Source of the DNA: Aureimonas frigidaquae
Lineage (GTDB): Bacteria; Pseudomonadota; Alphaproteobacteria; Rhizobiales; Rhizobiaceae
Assembly: GCF_001463905.1 (NCBI RefSeq)
Contig: NZ_BBWR01000008.1
Coordinates: 310,001 to 374,000, forward strand
DNA length: 64,000 nucleotides
Reading direction: 5' to 3'
Positions 49,495 through 57,708 of this stretch are shown here, piece by piece. The position numbers and the translations under genes are program-made. Each line of letters starts with the position of its first letter. The stretch's first letter is position 1. The notes below the pieces were generated by a model, which saw only the letters and a program-made list of their open reading frames with translations, did no database searches and was not told the DNA's origin.

Positions 49495-50601
49495 ATGAGT
49501 GCGACCGACGACAAACGGGCCGTCATGGCCTGGATGGAAGGCCCGGCGGGCATCCTTCGCCTGAACCGCCCTGCGGCCTTGAACGCCTTGAACCCGGAGA
49601 TGGTCGTCTCCTTGCGCCTTGCGCTGGCCCGCTTCATGGAGGACGAGACGGTCAGCCACGTGCTGATCGAGGGCGCGGGGGACAGGGCCTTCTGTGCCGG
49701 CGGCGATATCCGTTTCGTTGCGGCGAGCGGGCGGGCCGCCGACGGCAAGGCGCAGGCCTTCTGGCGCGACGAATATGCGCTGATCGACGACCTTGCCTCT
49801 GCGCGCAAGCCCGTCATCGCCCTGATGGACGGTATCACCATGGGCGGCGGGGCAGGGCTCGGAATCCATGTCACCCATCGCATCGTCACGGACCGGACGC
49901 GCTTCGCCATGCCGGAGACCGGGATCGGCTTCGTGCCCGATGTCGGCTCCACCTGGCTACTGGCGCGGTCGCAGGGGCAGACGGGCCGCTACATGGCGCT
50001 GACCGGCGATACGTTCGGCGCCGCCGATACGATCCATGCGGGGCTTGCCGATCTGCATGTGCCGGCCGCTGCGCTGGAAGCCGTGCGCGAACGCCTGGTG
50101 CAGGCTTCGGCCGGCGATATTGCCGGCATTCTGGCCGAGCACGCCACGAGGCCCGAACCCGGCATCTTTGCCGAGGAGGAAGCCGGCATTTCCCGCGCCT
50201 TCCGGCACGACAGCGTGGGTGACATCATGGAGGCGCTCGCCAACCGGAGTGCGTCATTTGCGCAAGCCACGCTGGAGACGCTGCGGCGGCGTTCGCCCCG
50301 CAGCCTGATCGTGACGGCGGAGCTGCTGCGCCGGGCCGGCCAGGCGACGAGCTTGCGCGACTGCCTATGCCATGAATTCCGTGCCGCCTGCCGGTGCCTT
50401 GCCAGTCCCGACTATTACGAAGGCGTGCGCGCCGCCGTGATCGACAAGGACCGCATGCCGGCCTGGGAGAGCGCGGACATCACCGCCGCCGCCGCCTCGG
50501 CACGTGACGGGCTGGAGCCCGTCCCCGGCGTCGCGGATCCGGATTTTTCGCCCATCTCCACCAGTCTCGAATTGCCCGCCGCCTTGAAGGCCGCACACTG
50601 A
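49495..50601 (+). CDS. enoyl-CoA hydratase/isomerase family protein, 3-hydroxyisobutyryl-CoA hydrolase type
   Basis: A 368-residue crotonase-fold protein of the longer ECH_2 type. AGILRLNRPAALNALNPEMV opens the fold; GAGDRAFCAGGDIRFVAASG forms the oxyanion site; ITMGGGAGLGIHVTHRIVTDRTRFAMPETGIGFVPDVGSTWLLAR carries the catalytic Glu and Asp typical of 3-hydroxyisobutyryl-CoA hydrolase (valine degradation). The ATG at 49495 has GGGAG upstream. An enoyl-CoA hydratase gene follows after 11 bp, so the pair is probably co-transcribed. Confidence 0.85.
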   Translation: MSATDDKRAVMAWMEGPAGILRLNRPAALNALNPEMVVSLRLALARFMEDETVSHVLIEGAGDRAFCAGGDIRFVAASGRAADGKAQAFWRDEYALIDDLASARKPVIALMDGITMGGGAGLGIHVTHRIVTDRTRFAMPETGIGFVPDVGSTWLLARSQGQTGRYMALTGDTFGAADTIHAGLADLHVPAAALEAVRERLVQASAGDIAGILAEHATRPEPGIFAEEEAGISRAFRHDSVGDIMEALANRSASFAQATLETLRRRSPRSLIVTAELLRRAGQATSLRDCLCHEFRAACRCLASPDYYEGVRAAVIDKDRMPAWESADITAAAASARDGLEPVPGVADPDFSPISTSLELPAALKAAH

Positions 50602-50612
50602 CAGGATCGCCC

Positions 50613-51380
50613 ATGCAGACCATACGGACCGAAACACGCGACCGCGTCGCGGTGATCCGGCTCAACCGGCCGGATGCGCTGAACGCGCTGAACCGCGCCA
50701 CCGCGCAGGACATTGCCGAGGCCGCGGAAGGTTTCGAGAAGCACCCGGCCATCGGTTGCATCGTCGTTCTGGGCTCGGACAAGGCCTTTGCCGCCGGGGC
50801 CGATATCAAGGAGATGCACCCGGCGGGCTTCCGCGAGATGATCCGCGACGACTGGTTCGCGACCTGGGACCGCTTCACCGCAATCCGCATCCCGACCATT
50901 GCGGCCGTGAACGGTTATGCGCTGGGTGGCGGCTGCGAGCTGGCCATGATGTGCGACATCATCCTGGCCGGAGACGGCGCCCGCTTCGGGCAGCCCGAAA
51001 TCGGCCTCGGCGTCATGCCCGGTATGGGCGGCACGCAGCGCCTGACGCGGCTGATCGGCAAGAGCAAGGCCATGGAACTCTGCCTGACCGGGCGGATGAT
51101 GGATGCGCAGGAGGCCGAGCGCATCGGCCTGGTGGCCAGGATATTTCCGGCCGAGCGCCTGGAGGAGGAGGCGCTGTCCATGGCGGCCGCCATCGCCCAG
51201 CGCTCCCGCCTGTCCACCATGATCCTGAAGGAAAGCATCCAACGCGCCGATGAAGGCTCCCTGTCGGAGGGGCTACTTTTCGAGCGCCGGCTGTTCCAGG
51301 CCATGTTCGCGCTGGAGGACCAGAAGGAAGGCATGGCCGCCTATCTGGAAAAGCGCGCCGCACGCTTCGAGCGCGACTGA
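50613..51380 (+). CDS. enoyl-CoA hydratase
   Basis: A 255-residue crotonase of the short-chain enoyl-CoA hydratase type. VAVIRLNRPDALNALNRATA, SDKAFAAGADIKEM (oxyanion hole) and YALGGGCELAMMCDIILAGDGARFGQPEIGLGVMPGMGGTQRL hold the two catalytic Glu positions. It hydrates 2-enoyl-CoA to 3-hydroxyacyl-CoA in fatty-acid or branched-chain amino-acid breakdown. It follows the hydroxyisobutyryl-CoA hydrolase gene, which suggests a valine-degradation pair. Confidence 0.9.
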   Translation: MQTIRTETRDRVAVIRLNRPDALNALNRATAQDIAEAAEGFEKHPAIGCIVVLGSDKAFAAGADIKEMHPAGFREMIRDDWFATWDRFTAIRIPTIAAVNGYALGGGCELAMMCDIILAGDGARFGQPEIGLGVMPGMGGTQRLTRLIGKSKAMELCLTGRMMDAQEAERIGLVARIFPAERLEEEALSMAAAIAQRSRLSTMILKESIQRADEGSLSEGLLFERRLFQAMFALEDQKEGMAAYLEKRAARFERD

Positions 51381-51513
51381 TTGGCACGCCCCGCGTTGAC
51401 AGTGCGTCGTAGCCGTGAACGGTGGGCGCGGTCGAGCGGACATCGCATATCAGGGCCATGACAGAACAGGCCGCGGGGTTCGACCCCTCGGCCGCTCTTG
51501 CGAGGATAGTGCC

Positions 51514-52452
51514 ATGCAGCTTACGGGAATCCATCATCTGACCGCAGTGACAGCCAATGCGTCCGGCAATCACGATTTCTACACCCGCATTCTGGGCATG
51601 CGGCTGGTCAAGAAGACGGTCAACCAGGACGATGTCAGCGCCTACCACCTCTTCTATGCGGACGGAGAGGCCAATCCCGGCACGGACATCACCTTCTTCG
51701 ACTGGCCGGTCGAGCGCGAGCAGCGCGGCAACCATTCCATCACGCGCACCGCGCTCAGGGTAGCCGGGCGGGACGCGCTCGACTACTGGGCGGAGCGCTT
51801 GGACTCCGAAGGCGTTTCGCATGGCGGGGTCGTCCTGCGGGACGGCCGGCTGACCCTGGATTTCGAGGATCCGGAAGGTCAGCGCCTGTCGCTGCTGGAC
51901 GATGGCGGGGAAGGCCCCGCAACGCCCTTCGACCGCTCGCCGGTGCCGGCCGCCTTCCAGATCCGCGGCCTCGGGCCGATCACCATGACCGTCCCGGATG
52001 CGTCCCGCACGCAGCGTGTGGTCGAGGAGGTCCTCGGAATGCGGCTCGACCGGACCTATGTCGGCATCGACGATCGGCAGACCCTGGTCTTCGCGATGGG
52101 TGAGGGGGGCGCCGCCGCCGAGCTCCATGTCGCGGTGGCGCCGGACCTGCCGCCGGCGCGGCCGGGCGCCGGCAGCGTGCATCATGTCGCCTTCCGCATC
52201 CCGGATGGCGATTACGACGCCTGGACGCAGCGGCTCGCCCATCTGCGCCTGCCGCAGAGCGGGCCGGTGGACCGGTTCTACTTCCGCAGTCTCTATTTCC
52301 GGGAGCCGAACGGCATCCTCTTCGAGATTGCGACGGATGGTCCGGGCTTTGCGACAGACGAGCCGCTGGCGACATTGGGCGAGGGCCTGGCCCTGCCGCC
52401 CTTCCTCGAAGGCCGCCGGGCCGAGATCGAGAAGGGCCTGAAGCCCCTTTGA
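51514..52452 (+). CDS. VOC-family ring-cleaving dioxygenase-like protein
   Basis: A 312-residue protein with two tandem VOC modules. The first starts [40 protein letters not shown], the second [29 protein letters not shown]. Likely metal ligands are His8 (GIHHLT), His in [12 protein letters not shown] and Glu in [14 protein letters not shown]. The pattern matches the MhqO/LinE-like group that cleaves hydroquinone-type rings; the natural substrate is not known. GAGGA lies just before the ATG at 51514. It converges with tonB. Confidence 0.85.
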   Translation: MQLTGIHHLTAVTANASGNHDFYTRILGMRLVKKTVNQDDVSAYHLFYADGEANPGTDITFFDWPVEREQRGNHSITRTALRVAGRDALDYWAERLDSEGVSHGGVVLRDGRLTLDFEDPEGQRLSLLDDGGEGPATPFDRSPVPAAFQIRGLGPITMTVPDASRTQRVVEEVLGMRLDRTYVGIDDRQTLVFAMGEGGAAAELHVAVAPDLPPARPGAGSVHHVAFRIPDGDYDAWTQRLAHLRLPQSGPVDRFYFRSLYFREPNGILFEIATDGPGFATDEPLATLGEGLALPPFLEGRRAEIEKGLKPL

Positions 52453-52471
52453 GGCCTCTAAAAGCGTGAAG

Positions 52472-52500
52472 GGGGCCGTGCCATGCTCTGGCTCGGCCCC
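52472..52500. terminator. possible bidirectional terminator hairpin between VOC gene and tonB
   Basis: GGGGCCGTGCC and GGCTCGGCCCC pair with one mismatch around a 7-base loop, in the 57-bp gap between two convergent genes. No good T-run follows on either strand, so this is a weak call. Confidence 0.4.
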
Positions 52501-52509
52501 AATGCATCA

Positions 52510-53433
52510 TCAGTCGAAGCGGATCGGCACGGTCAGCGAAACCGGCGCGCCGCTGGGCGGGGCCGGGTAGGGACTGGCCCGCTGGACGAGCTGCAGCGCG
52601 GCCTGGTCCAGAACCGGGTTGCCACCCGAGCGGCTCACGCGGGCGCTGGTCAGCCGGCCGGACGCATCCATGGAAAAGGCGATCGAAACCGTGCCCCGCC
52701 CGCCGCCGCGCGGCGTGCGCTTGAAGCGGTTGAGGCGCGCCTGCACCTGCGATTGCCAGCGGGCGGGCGACACGCTCGAGCGTTGGCCGCCTTGCGATAC
52801 CTGCCGCTTCTCTTCCCCGCGTGAGGCGGCGGCCGGTGGCGGCGCCGTCCGGCGTGCCTGTTCCTGCCGGCGCGGCCGTTCGCGGCGCGTCTCGCGCCGG
52901 GGCTCCGTCCGCTCCGCCCGCTCCACCGGCCGGGGTGGCGCCGGCCTTGCGGTCGGAACGGGTGCGTTCAGCACGGCATCCGTCTGCGCTTCCATCTGCG
53001 GCAGTTCGGGCGGGACGATCTCCGGCTCCTCGACGGGCGCGGGCTCCTCCACCGGCTCCGGTTCCTCGATGGGCTCGGGTTCAGGCTCCGGTTCGACCAC
53101 GGGCTCCGGCTCTGGTTGAGGCTCCGGCTCGGGCTCAGGCTCCGGTTCGGGCTCGGGCTCGGGTTCCGGTTGGGGTTCGGGCTGCGCTTCCTGGACCTCT
53201 GGCGCCGCCTCCGCTTCCACGGCCGGCGCAGCCTGCGAGGCGGCGGGTGGCGCCAGGTCGATCAGCACGGCCGCTTCCGGCGCACCCTGGGGCGCGGCTT
53301 CCGGCGTGCGCCACAAGCCGTACCAGGCGGCAGAGGAGTGCAGCGCCAGGACCACGGCGCCGGCCGCCCCCCAGCGGATCAGGCCGAAGCCGCCATGGCC
53401 TTCCAGCGCCCGGTGATGCGAAGGACGGGTCAT
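52510..53433 (-). CDS. tonB: TonB energy-transducing protein
   Basis: A 307-residue protein with an N-terminal membrane anchor (about 19-40), a long periplasmic linker of Glu-Pro repeats (about 85-140) and a basic Arg/Glu region, and the C-terminal TonB domain (about 225-307; [53 protein letters not shown]). It couples the proton-motive force to outer-membrane receptors. Its start overlaps the exbD stop by 4 bases. The operon has a TGA-N9-TCA iron box at its promoter. Confidence 0.92.
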   Translation of the reverse strand: MTRPSHHRALEGHGGFGLIRWGAAGAVVLALHSSAAWYGLWRTPEAAPQGAPEAAVLIDLAPPAASQAAPAVEAEAAPEVQEAQPEPQPEPEPEPEPEPEPEPEPQPEPEPVVEPEPEPEPIEEPEPVEEPAPVEEPEIVPPELPQMEAQTDAVLNAPVPTARPAPPRPVERAERTEPRRETRRERPRRQEQARRTAPPPAAASRGEEKRQVSQGGQRSSVSPARWQSQVQARLNRFKRTPRGGGRGTVSIAFSMDASGRLTSARVSRSGGNPVLDQAALQLVQRASPYPAPPSGAPVSLTVPIRFD

Positions 53434-53888
53434 TGGGCGGGTGCTGCTCCGACCGGTTCGGCAGTGGCGTTCGTATCCTCAAGGCCGACCAGGGCGATCT
53501 TCAGATATCCGGCCTCCCGCAGCGCATTCATGACCTCCATCAGATCGCCATAGGCGACCGCGCCATCGGCCCGCAGGAAGATGCGCTGCTCCCGATCGCC
53601 GCCGGTGCGCGCGTCCAGGCGCTGGCGCAGCTCGTTGCGCTCCAGTCCCTCTTCGCCGAGCACGAGGCGCAGATCGTCCTGGACCGACAGGTAGATGGGC
53701 TCGTCCGGCCGCTCGGCCGGCCGGGCGTTGGAAACGGGCAGGTCCACCGGTACGTCGACTGTGGACAAGGGCGCCGCCACCATGAAGATGATGAGAAGGA
53801 CGAGCATCACGTCGATGAAGGGCGTGACGTTGATCTCGGCCATTTCGCCGACATCGCCATCCGACGATTCCTTGAGGTTGACGGCCAT
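53430..53888 (-). CDS. exbD: TonB-system biopolymer transport protein ExbD
   Basis: A 152-residue protein with one membrane helix. The family core [24 protein letters not shown] contains the essential Asp26. The periplasmic domain has [21 protein letters not shown] and [33 protein letters not shown]. It forms the proton-driven motor with ExbB and TonB. It starts 5 bp after the exbB stop and overlaps tonB by 4 bases. Confidence 0.95.
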   Translation of the reverse strand: MAVNLKESSDGDVGEMAEINVTPFIDVMLVLLIIFMVAAPLSTVDVPVDLPVSNARPAERPDEPIYLSVQDDLRLVLGEEGLERNELRQRLDARTGGDREQRIFLRADGAVAYGDLMEVMNALREAGYLKIALVGLEDTNATAEPVGAAPAQ

Positions 53889-53893
53889 GGCGC

Positions 53894-55015
<1,122 letters not shown>

Positions 55016-55087
55016 CGCCCGCATCCTTCGATGGGTTTTTGCGTTGACGGCGCCCCCCGCAGCCTGCGGTTGCCGATCCTTGCCCGG

Positions 55088-55116
55088 TCTTATGAAATCA
55101 TGAATTGGAAAGTCAA
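55088..55116 (-). promoter_or_regulatory. promoter of exbB-exbD-tonB
   Basis: On the minus strand, TTGACT (55111-55116), a 17-bp spacer and ATAAGA (55088-55093) make a good housekeeping promoter, about 70 bp before the exbB start. Confidence 0.6.
55101..55115. promoter_or_regulatory. iron-responsive operator (TGA-N9-TCA), likely RirA site
   Basis: TGA at 55101-55103 and TCA at 55113-55115 are separated by nine bases, matching the IRO box of RirA-regulated genes in Rhizobiales. It overlaps the -35 element and spacer of the exbB promoter, so binding would block transcription when iron is sufficient. Confidence 0.6.
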
Positions 55117-55256
55117 CTATAGGCGCCGCAATTCCCCCGGCGAGAGGGTTGCGGGGCCGGGTTGATGAAATCTCTTTGAGCGAAGGGCGACGACGGACCC
55201 ATTCCGCCCTAGCTTCGCCTTCAGCGGATCACAGGCATCGCCGAGGGGACTTGCCG

Positions 55257-56009
55257 ATGAACTCGACCATCTCCGTTCCGTTTTGCGGGACAGCGCCCGT
55301 TCCGGGCGAGTTGTGGACACGCTGGGCGCTCGACCCGGTTCTTCTGGCAGGGCTCGGCCTTGTGCCGGCGATTTTCGCCTATCTGCAGAAGCGCAGCGGC
55401 GGGCAGGGGTCCACGCGGCTCTTTCTCATCGGTTGGGCCGTGCTCCTGATCGCCTTCGTCTCGCCCCTCTGCGCTGCGAGCGCGGCCCTGTTCTCGGCAC
55501 GGGTTGCGCATCACGTGCTGCTCGTGGCGGTGGCGGCGCCGCTTTTTGCGTTGGCCAATCCCTATCGGGGCCAGATGCGGCTTAGCCATCCCGGCTTCTG
55601 GTTGCTGCTGCATGCCGTGCTCCTGTGGTTCTGGCACGCGCCCATGCCCTATGCTGCCGCACTCGGCCATGACGGCATCTACTGGCTGATGCAGGCGAGC
55701 CTCATCGGCAGTGCCTTCCTGTTCTGGGCGGCGGCGCTGGAGCCGCGTGAGGGCGGTTTCCAGGCCGCGGTCCTGATGCTCGCCGCCATGATGCAGATGG
55801 GGCTGCTCGGCGCGCTGATCACCTTCGCGCCCCGGCCGCTCTATGCCGCGCATTTCCTGGCGCCCGAAGCCTTCGGCCTCAGCGCGCTGAGCGACCAGCA
55901 GCTGGCGGGGCTGATCATGTGGGCGCCCGGTGCGCTGCCCTATCTGGTGGCGGCGCTCATCATCGTATCGCGCGCACTGAACGCCCCGGGCGAGGGCGCG
56001 CGGCCATGA
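55257..56009 (+). CDS. cytochrome c oxidase assembly protein, CtaG_caa3 family
   Basis: A 250-residue membrane protein with about seven hydrophobic segments. PGELWTRWALDPVLLAGLGLVPAIFAYL opens the family; SPLCAASAALFSARVAHHVLLVAVAAPLFAL and LWFWHAPMPYAAALGHDGIYWLMQASLIGSAFLFWAA hold the conserved His residues; the last block is QQLAGLIMWAPGALPYLVAALIIV. In Bacillus the homologue is needed for caa3 oxidase assembly. The ATG at 55257 is the first start that keeps the family N-terminus. It overlaps the next gene by 4 bases and heads the oxidase cluster. Confidence 0.88.
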   Translation: MNSTISVPFCGTAPVPGELWTRWALDPVLLAGLGLVPAIFAYLQKRSGGQGSTRLFLIGWAVLLIAFVSPLCAASAALFSARVAHHVLLVAVAAPLFALANPYRGQMRLSHPGFWLLLHAVLLWFWHAPMPYAAALGHDGIYWLMQASLIGSAFLFWAAALEPREGGFQAAVLMLAAMMQMGLLGALITFAPRPLYAAHFLAPEAFGLSALSDQQLAGLIMWAPGALPYLVAALIIVSRALNAPGEGARP

Positions 56010-56527
56010 TGGTGGTGTGGCTCAAGATCGGCCATATCATCGCCCTGTCCATCTGGTGCGCCGGCCTTCTGGCCATGCCGTTCATGCTGTCGCGCCGCGA
56101 GGCGGGGCTGGTGGGCGAGCCGCTCTACGAGCGCCAGAAGGTGACGCGGTTCGTCTTCATCTCGCTCGTGTCGCCGGCGGCCTTCATTGCCATCGGCACC
56201 GGCACCGCGCTCATCTTTGCCATGGAGACGTTCACGGCCTGGTTCGCCATCAAGCTGCTTTTCGTCGGCCTTCTGGCCAAGCTGCATATCCGCATGGGAA
56301 CGGCTGTGGTGGAGGTGTTCAAGGAAGGCGAGCACTTCCCCTTGTGGAAGATGCTGACCACCGCGAGCGTCGGCGTCGTCCTGGTGGTCGGCATCCTCGT
56401 CATTGTCCTGTGGAAGCCCTCGCTGGCGGCACTGTCCCCGCCGGACCACATCATGCAGCCCGGCGGCCTTGCCGACCTTCTCGGCTTCTACCGGTCCTCG
56501 TCGCCAACCAGTATGCCGACCCCATGA
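56006..56527 (+). CDS. CopD-like membrane protein of the oxidase cluster
   Basis: A 173-residue protein with four hydrophobic segments. VVWLKIGHIIALSIWCAGLLAMPFML at the N-terminus and FAIKLLFVGLLAKLHIRMG in the middle resemble CopD/HemJ-type proteins that carry His in the helices. Role likely copper or haem handling during oxidase assembly, by context. It overlaps the CtaG_caa3 gene by 4 bases; its last 40 bases overlap, tail to tail, the DUF2231 gene on the other strand. Confidence 0.7.
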   Translation: MMVVWLKIGHIIALSIWCAGLLAMPFMLSRREAGLVGEPLYERQKVTRFVFISLVSPAAFIAIGTGTALIFAMETFTAWFAIKLLFVGLLAKLHIRMGTAVVEVFKEGEHFPLWKMLTTASVGVVLVVGILVIVLWKPSLAALSPPDHIMQPGGLADLLGFYRSSSPTSMPTP

Positions 56528-56991
56528 TCGAAGATCAGCTTGCCGCCATACCAGCCCGCCAGCCCCGTGACGGCCGCTGCGATGCAGGACAGGAACAGGC
56601 CGAGCGGCAGCACGGCCTCCGGATGGGCGATCCGCAGGCCCCAATTGGCGCCGGCGATGGACAGGAGCGTCATGGCGGCGACGGCGTGGGTCCAGCTCGC
56701 GGCCCGCACGCGGATGCCTTTGACGAGGATCAGCTCGCCCGTGCCTATGATGCCCGCGCCGACGCCGCTGATAAAGGCCGCGCCGGCGGCCCAGGTGCCG
56801 GCCCGCAGGAAGAACGGATCGGCGAAGAACCAGTAGAGAAGATCGAGGGCAAGCGTTCCGATGACCAGGGCAATGGGGAAATGAACGCTCATCGCGTGGA
56901 GCGGGTGGCCCGCCACGGCGATGGCGGAGGACACGTCGTAGCTTTTGACGTGGGCAATGACGGGGTTTTCGGTTTCGCTGGTTTCGGACAT
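56488..56991 (-). CDS. DUF2231 membrane protein, opposite strand within the oxidase cluster
   Basis: A 167-residue protein with four hydrophobic segments. AVAGHPLHAMSVHFPIALVIGTLALDLLYWF is the DUF2231 signature with its HPLH and HFPIAL blocks; GWYGGKLIFDHGVG is the conserved end. DUF2231 proteins often lie near cytochrome oxidase genes; function unknown. The start at 56991 is chosen because AGGAGA stands six bases upstream. It is the only minus-strand gene among the oxidase genes; it overlaps the CopD-like gene at its 3' end and starts about 50 bases from coxB. Confidence 0.8.
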   Translation of the reverse strand: MSETSETENPVIAHVKSYDVSSAIAVAGHPLHAMSVHFPIALVIGTLALDLLYWFFADPFFLRAGTWAAGAAFISGVGAGIIGTGELILVKGIRVRAASWTHAVAAMTLLSIAGANWGLRIAHPEAVLPLGLFLSCIAAAVTGLAGWYGGKLIFDHGVGILVGDEDR

Positions 56992-57039
56992 GCGCATTCT
57001 CCTATCCGGTCCTGCCGGAAGATAGGCGGCCTTCTCCGC

Positions 57040-57708
57040 TTGGGGACCCTCCTTCCCACGGCCGTGATCCTTTCGGCCTGCGCCGGCCCCCTGTCGACGC
57101 TCGATCCCGCGGGGCCGGCCGCCGGCCGCGTCGCCGGCCTGTGGTGGGGCATGCTGGCGGGCGCAAGCGTGCTGATGGCCCTGGTGCTCGGCCTTTTCGC
57201 GCTGGCCTTCCTGAAGCGGGACTGGCAGTGGCAGGCGCGCTCCGACAAGCGCTGGCTCCTGTGGGGCGGCCTCGTCATGCCGCTGGCGGTGCTGACCGTC
57301 CTGATGGGCTTTGCCCTGTGGGTGGGCGAGCGGCTGCTGCCGCATCCGGCCGACGATGTCTGGCGCGTCGAGGCAAAGGCCGAGCGCTGGCAATGGCGCT
57401 TCAGCTACCCCGACCGCCCCGATCTTGGAGAGACGGTCACCGTGATGACCATTCCCGCCGGCCGCCCCGTGGATGTGGACATCGTGTCGCAGGACGTGAT
57501 CCACAGCTTCTGGGTCCCGCGGCTGGCCGGCAAGCTCGATGCCATTCCCGGCCATCGCAACCGGCTTCGGATCCTGGCGGACAGGGCCGGCACCTTCTCC
57601 GGTGTCTGCGCCGAATATTGCGGCATCGGCCATGCGGGGATGGTCTTCGCGGTCGAGGCGCTGGATGACGCGGCCTTCGCCGCCTTTGCGGGGGAGGTGG
57701 CCCGATGA
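57040..57708 (+). CDS. coxB: cytochrome c oxidase subunit II (lipoprotein type)
   Basis: A subunit II with signal/lipobox-like segment LPTAVILSACAG, two membrane helices (about 30-50 and 68-88), and a CuA domain. WRVEAKAERWQWRFSYP, DVDIVSQDVIHSFWVPRLAGKLDAIPGHRNRL and CAEYCGIGHAGM (C-x3-C-x3-H-x2-M) give the CuA ligands. No ATG or GTG is available before the lipobox in this frame; TTG at 57040 is the best candidate, so the N-terminus is uncertain. No cytochrome c domain is attached. It overlaps the subunit I gene by 4 bases. Confidence 0.85.
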   Translation: MGTLLPTAVILSACAGPLSTLDPAGPAAGRVAGLWWGMLAGASVLMALVLGLFALAFLKRDWQWQARSDKRWLLWGGLVMPLAVLTVLMGFALWVGERLLPHPADDVWRVEAKAERWQWRFSYPDRPDLGETVTVMTIPAGRPVDVDIVSQDVIHSFWVPRLAGKLDAIPGHRNRLRILADRAGTFSGVCAEYCGIGHAGMVFAVEALDDAAFAAFAGEVAR

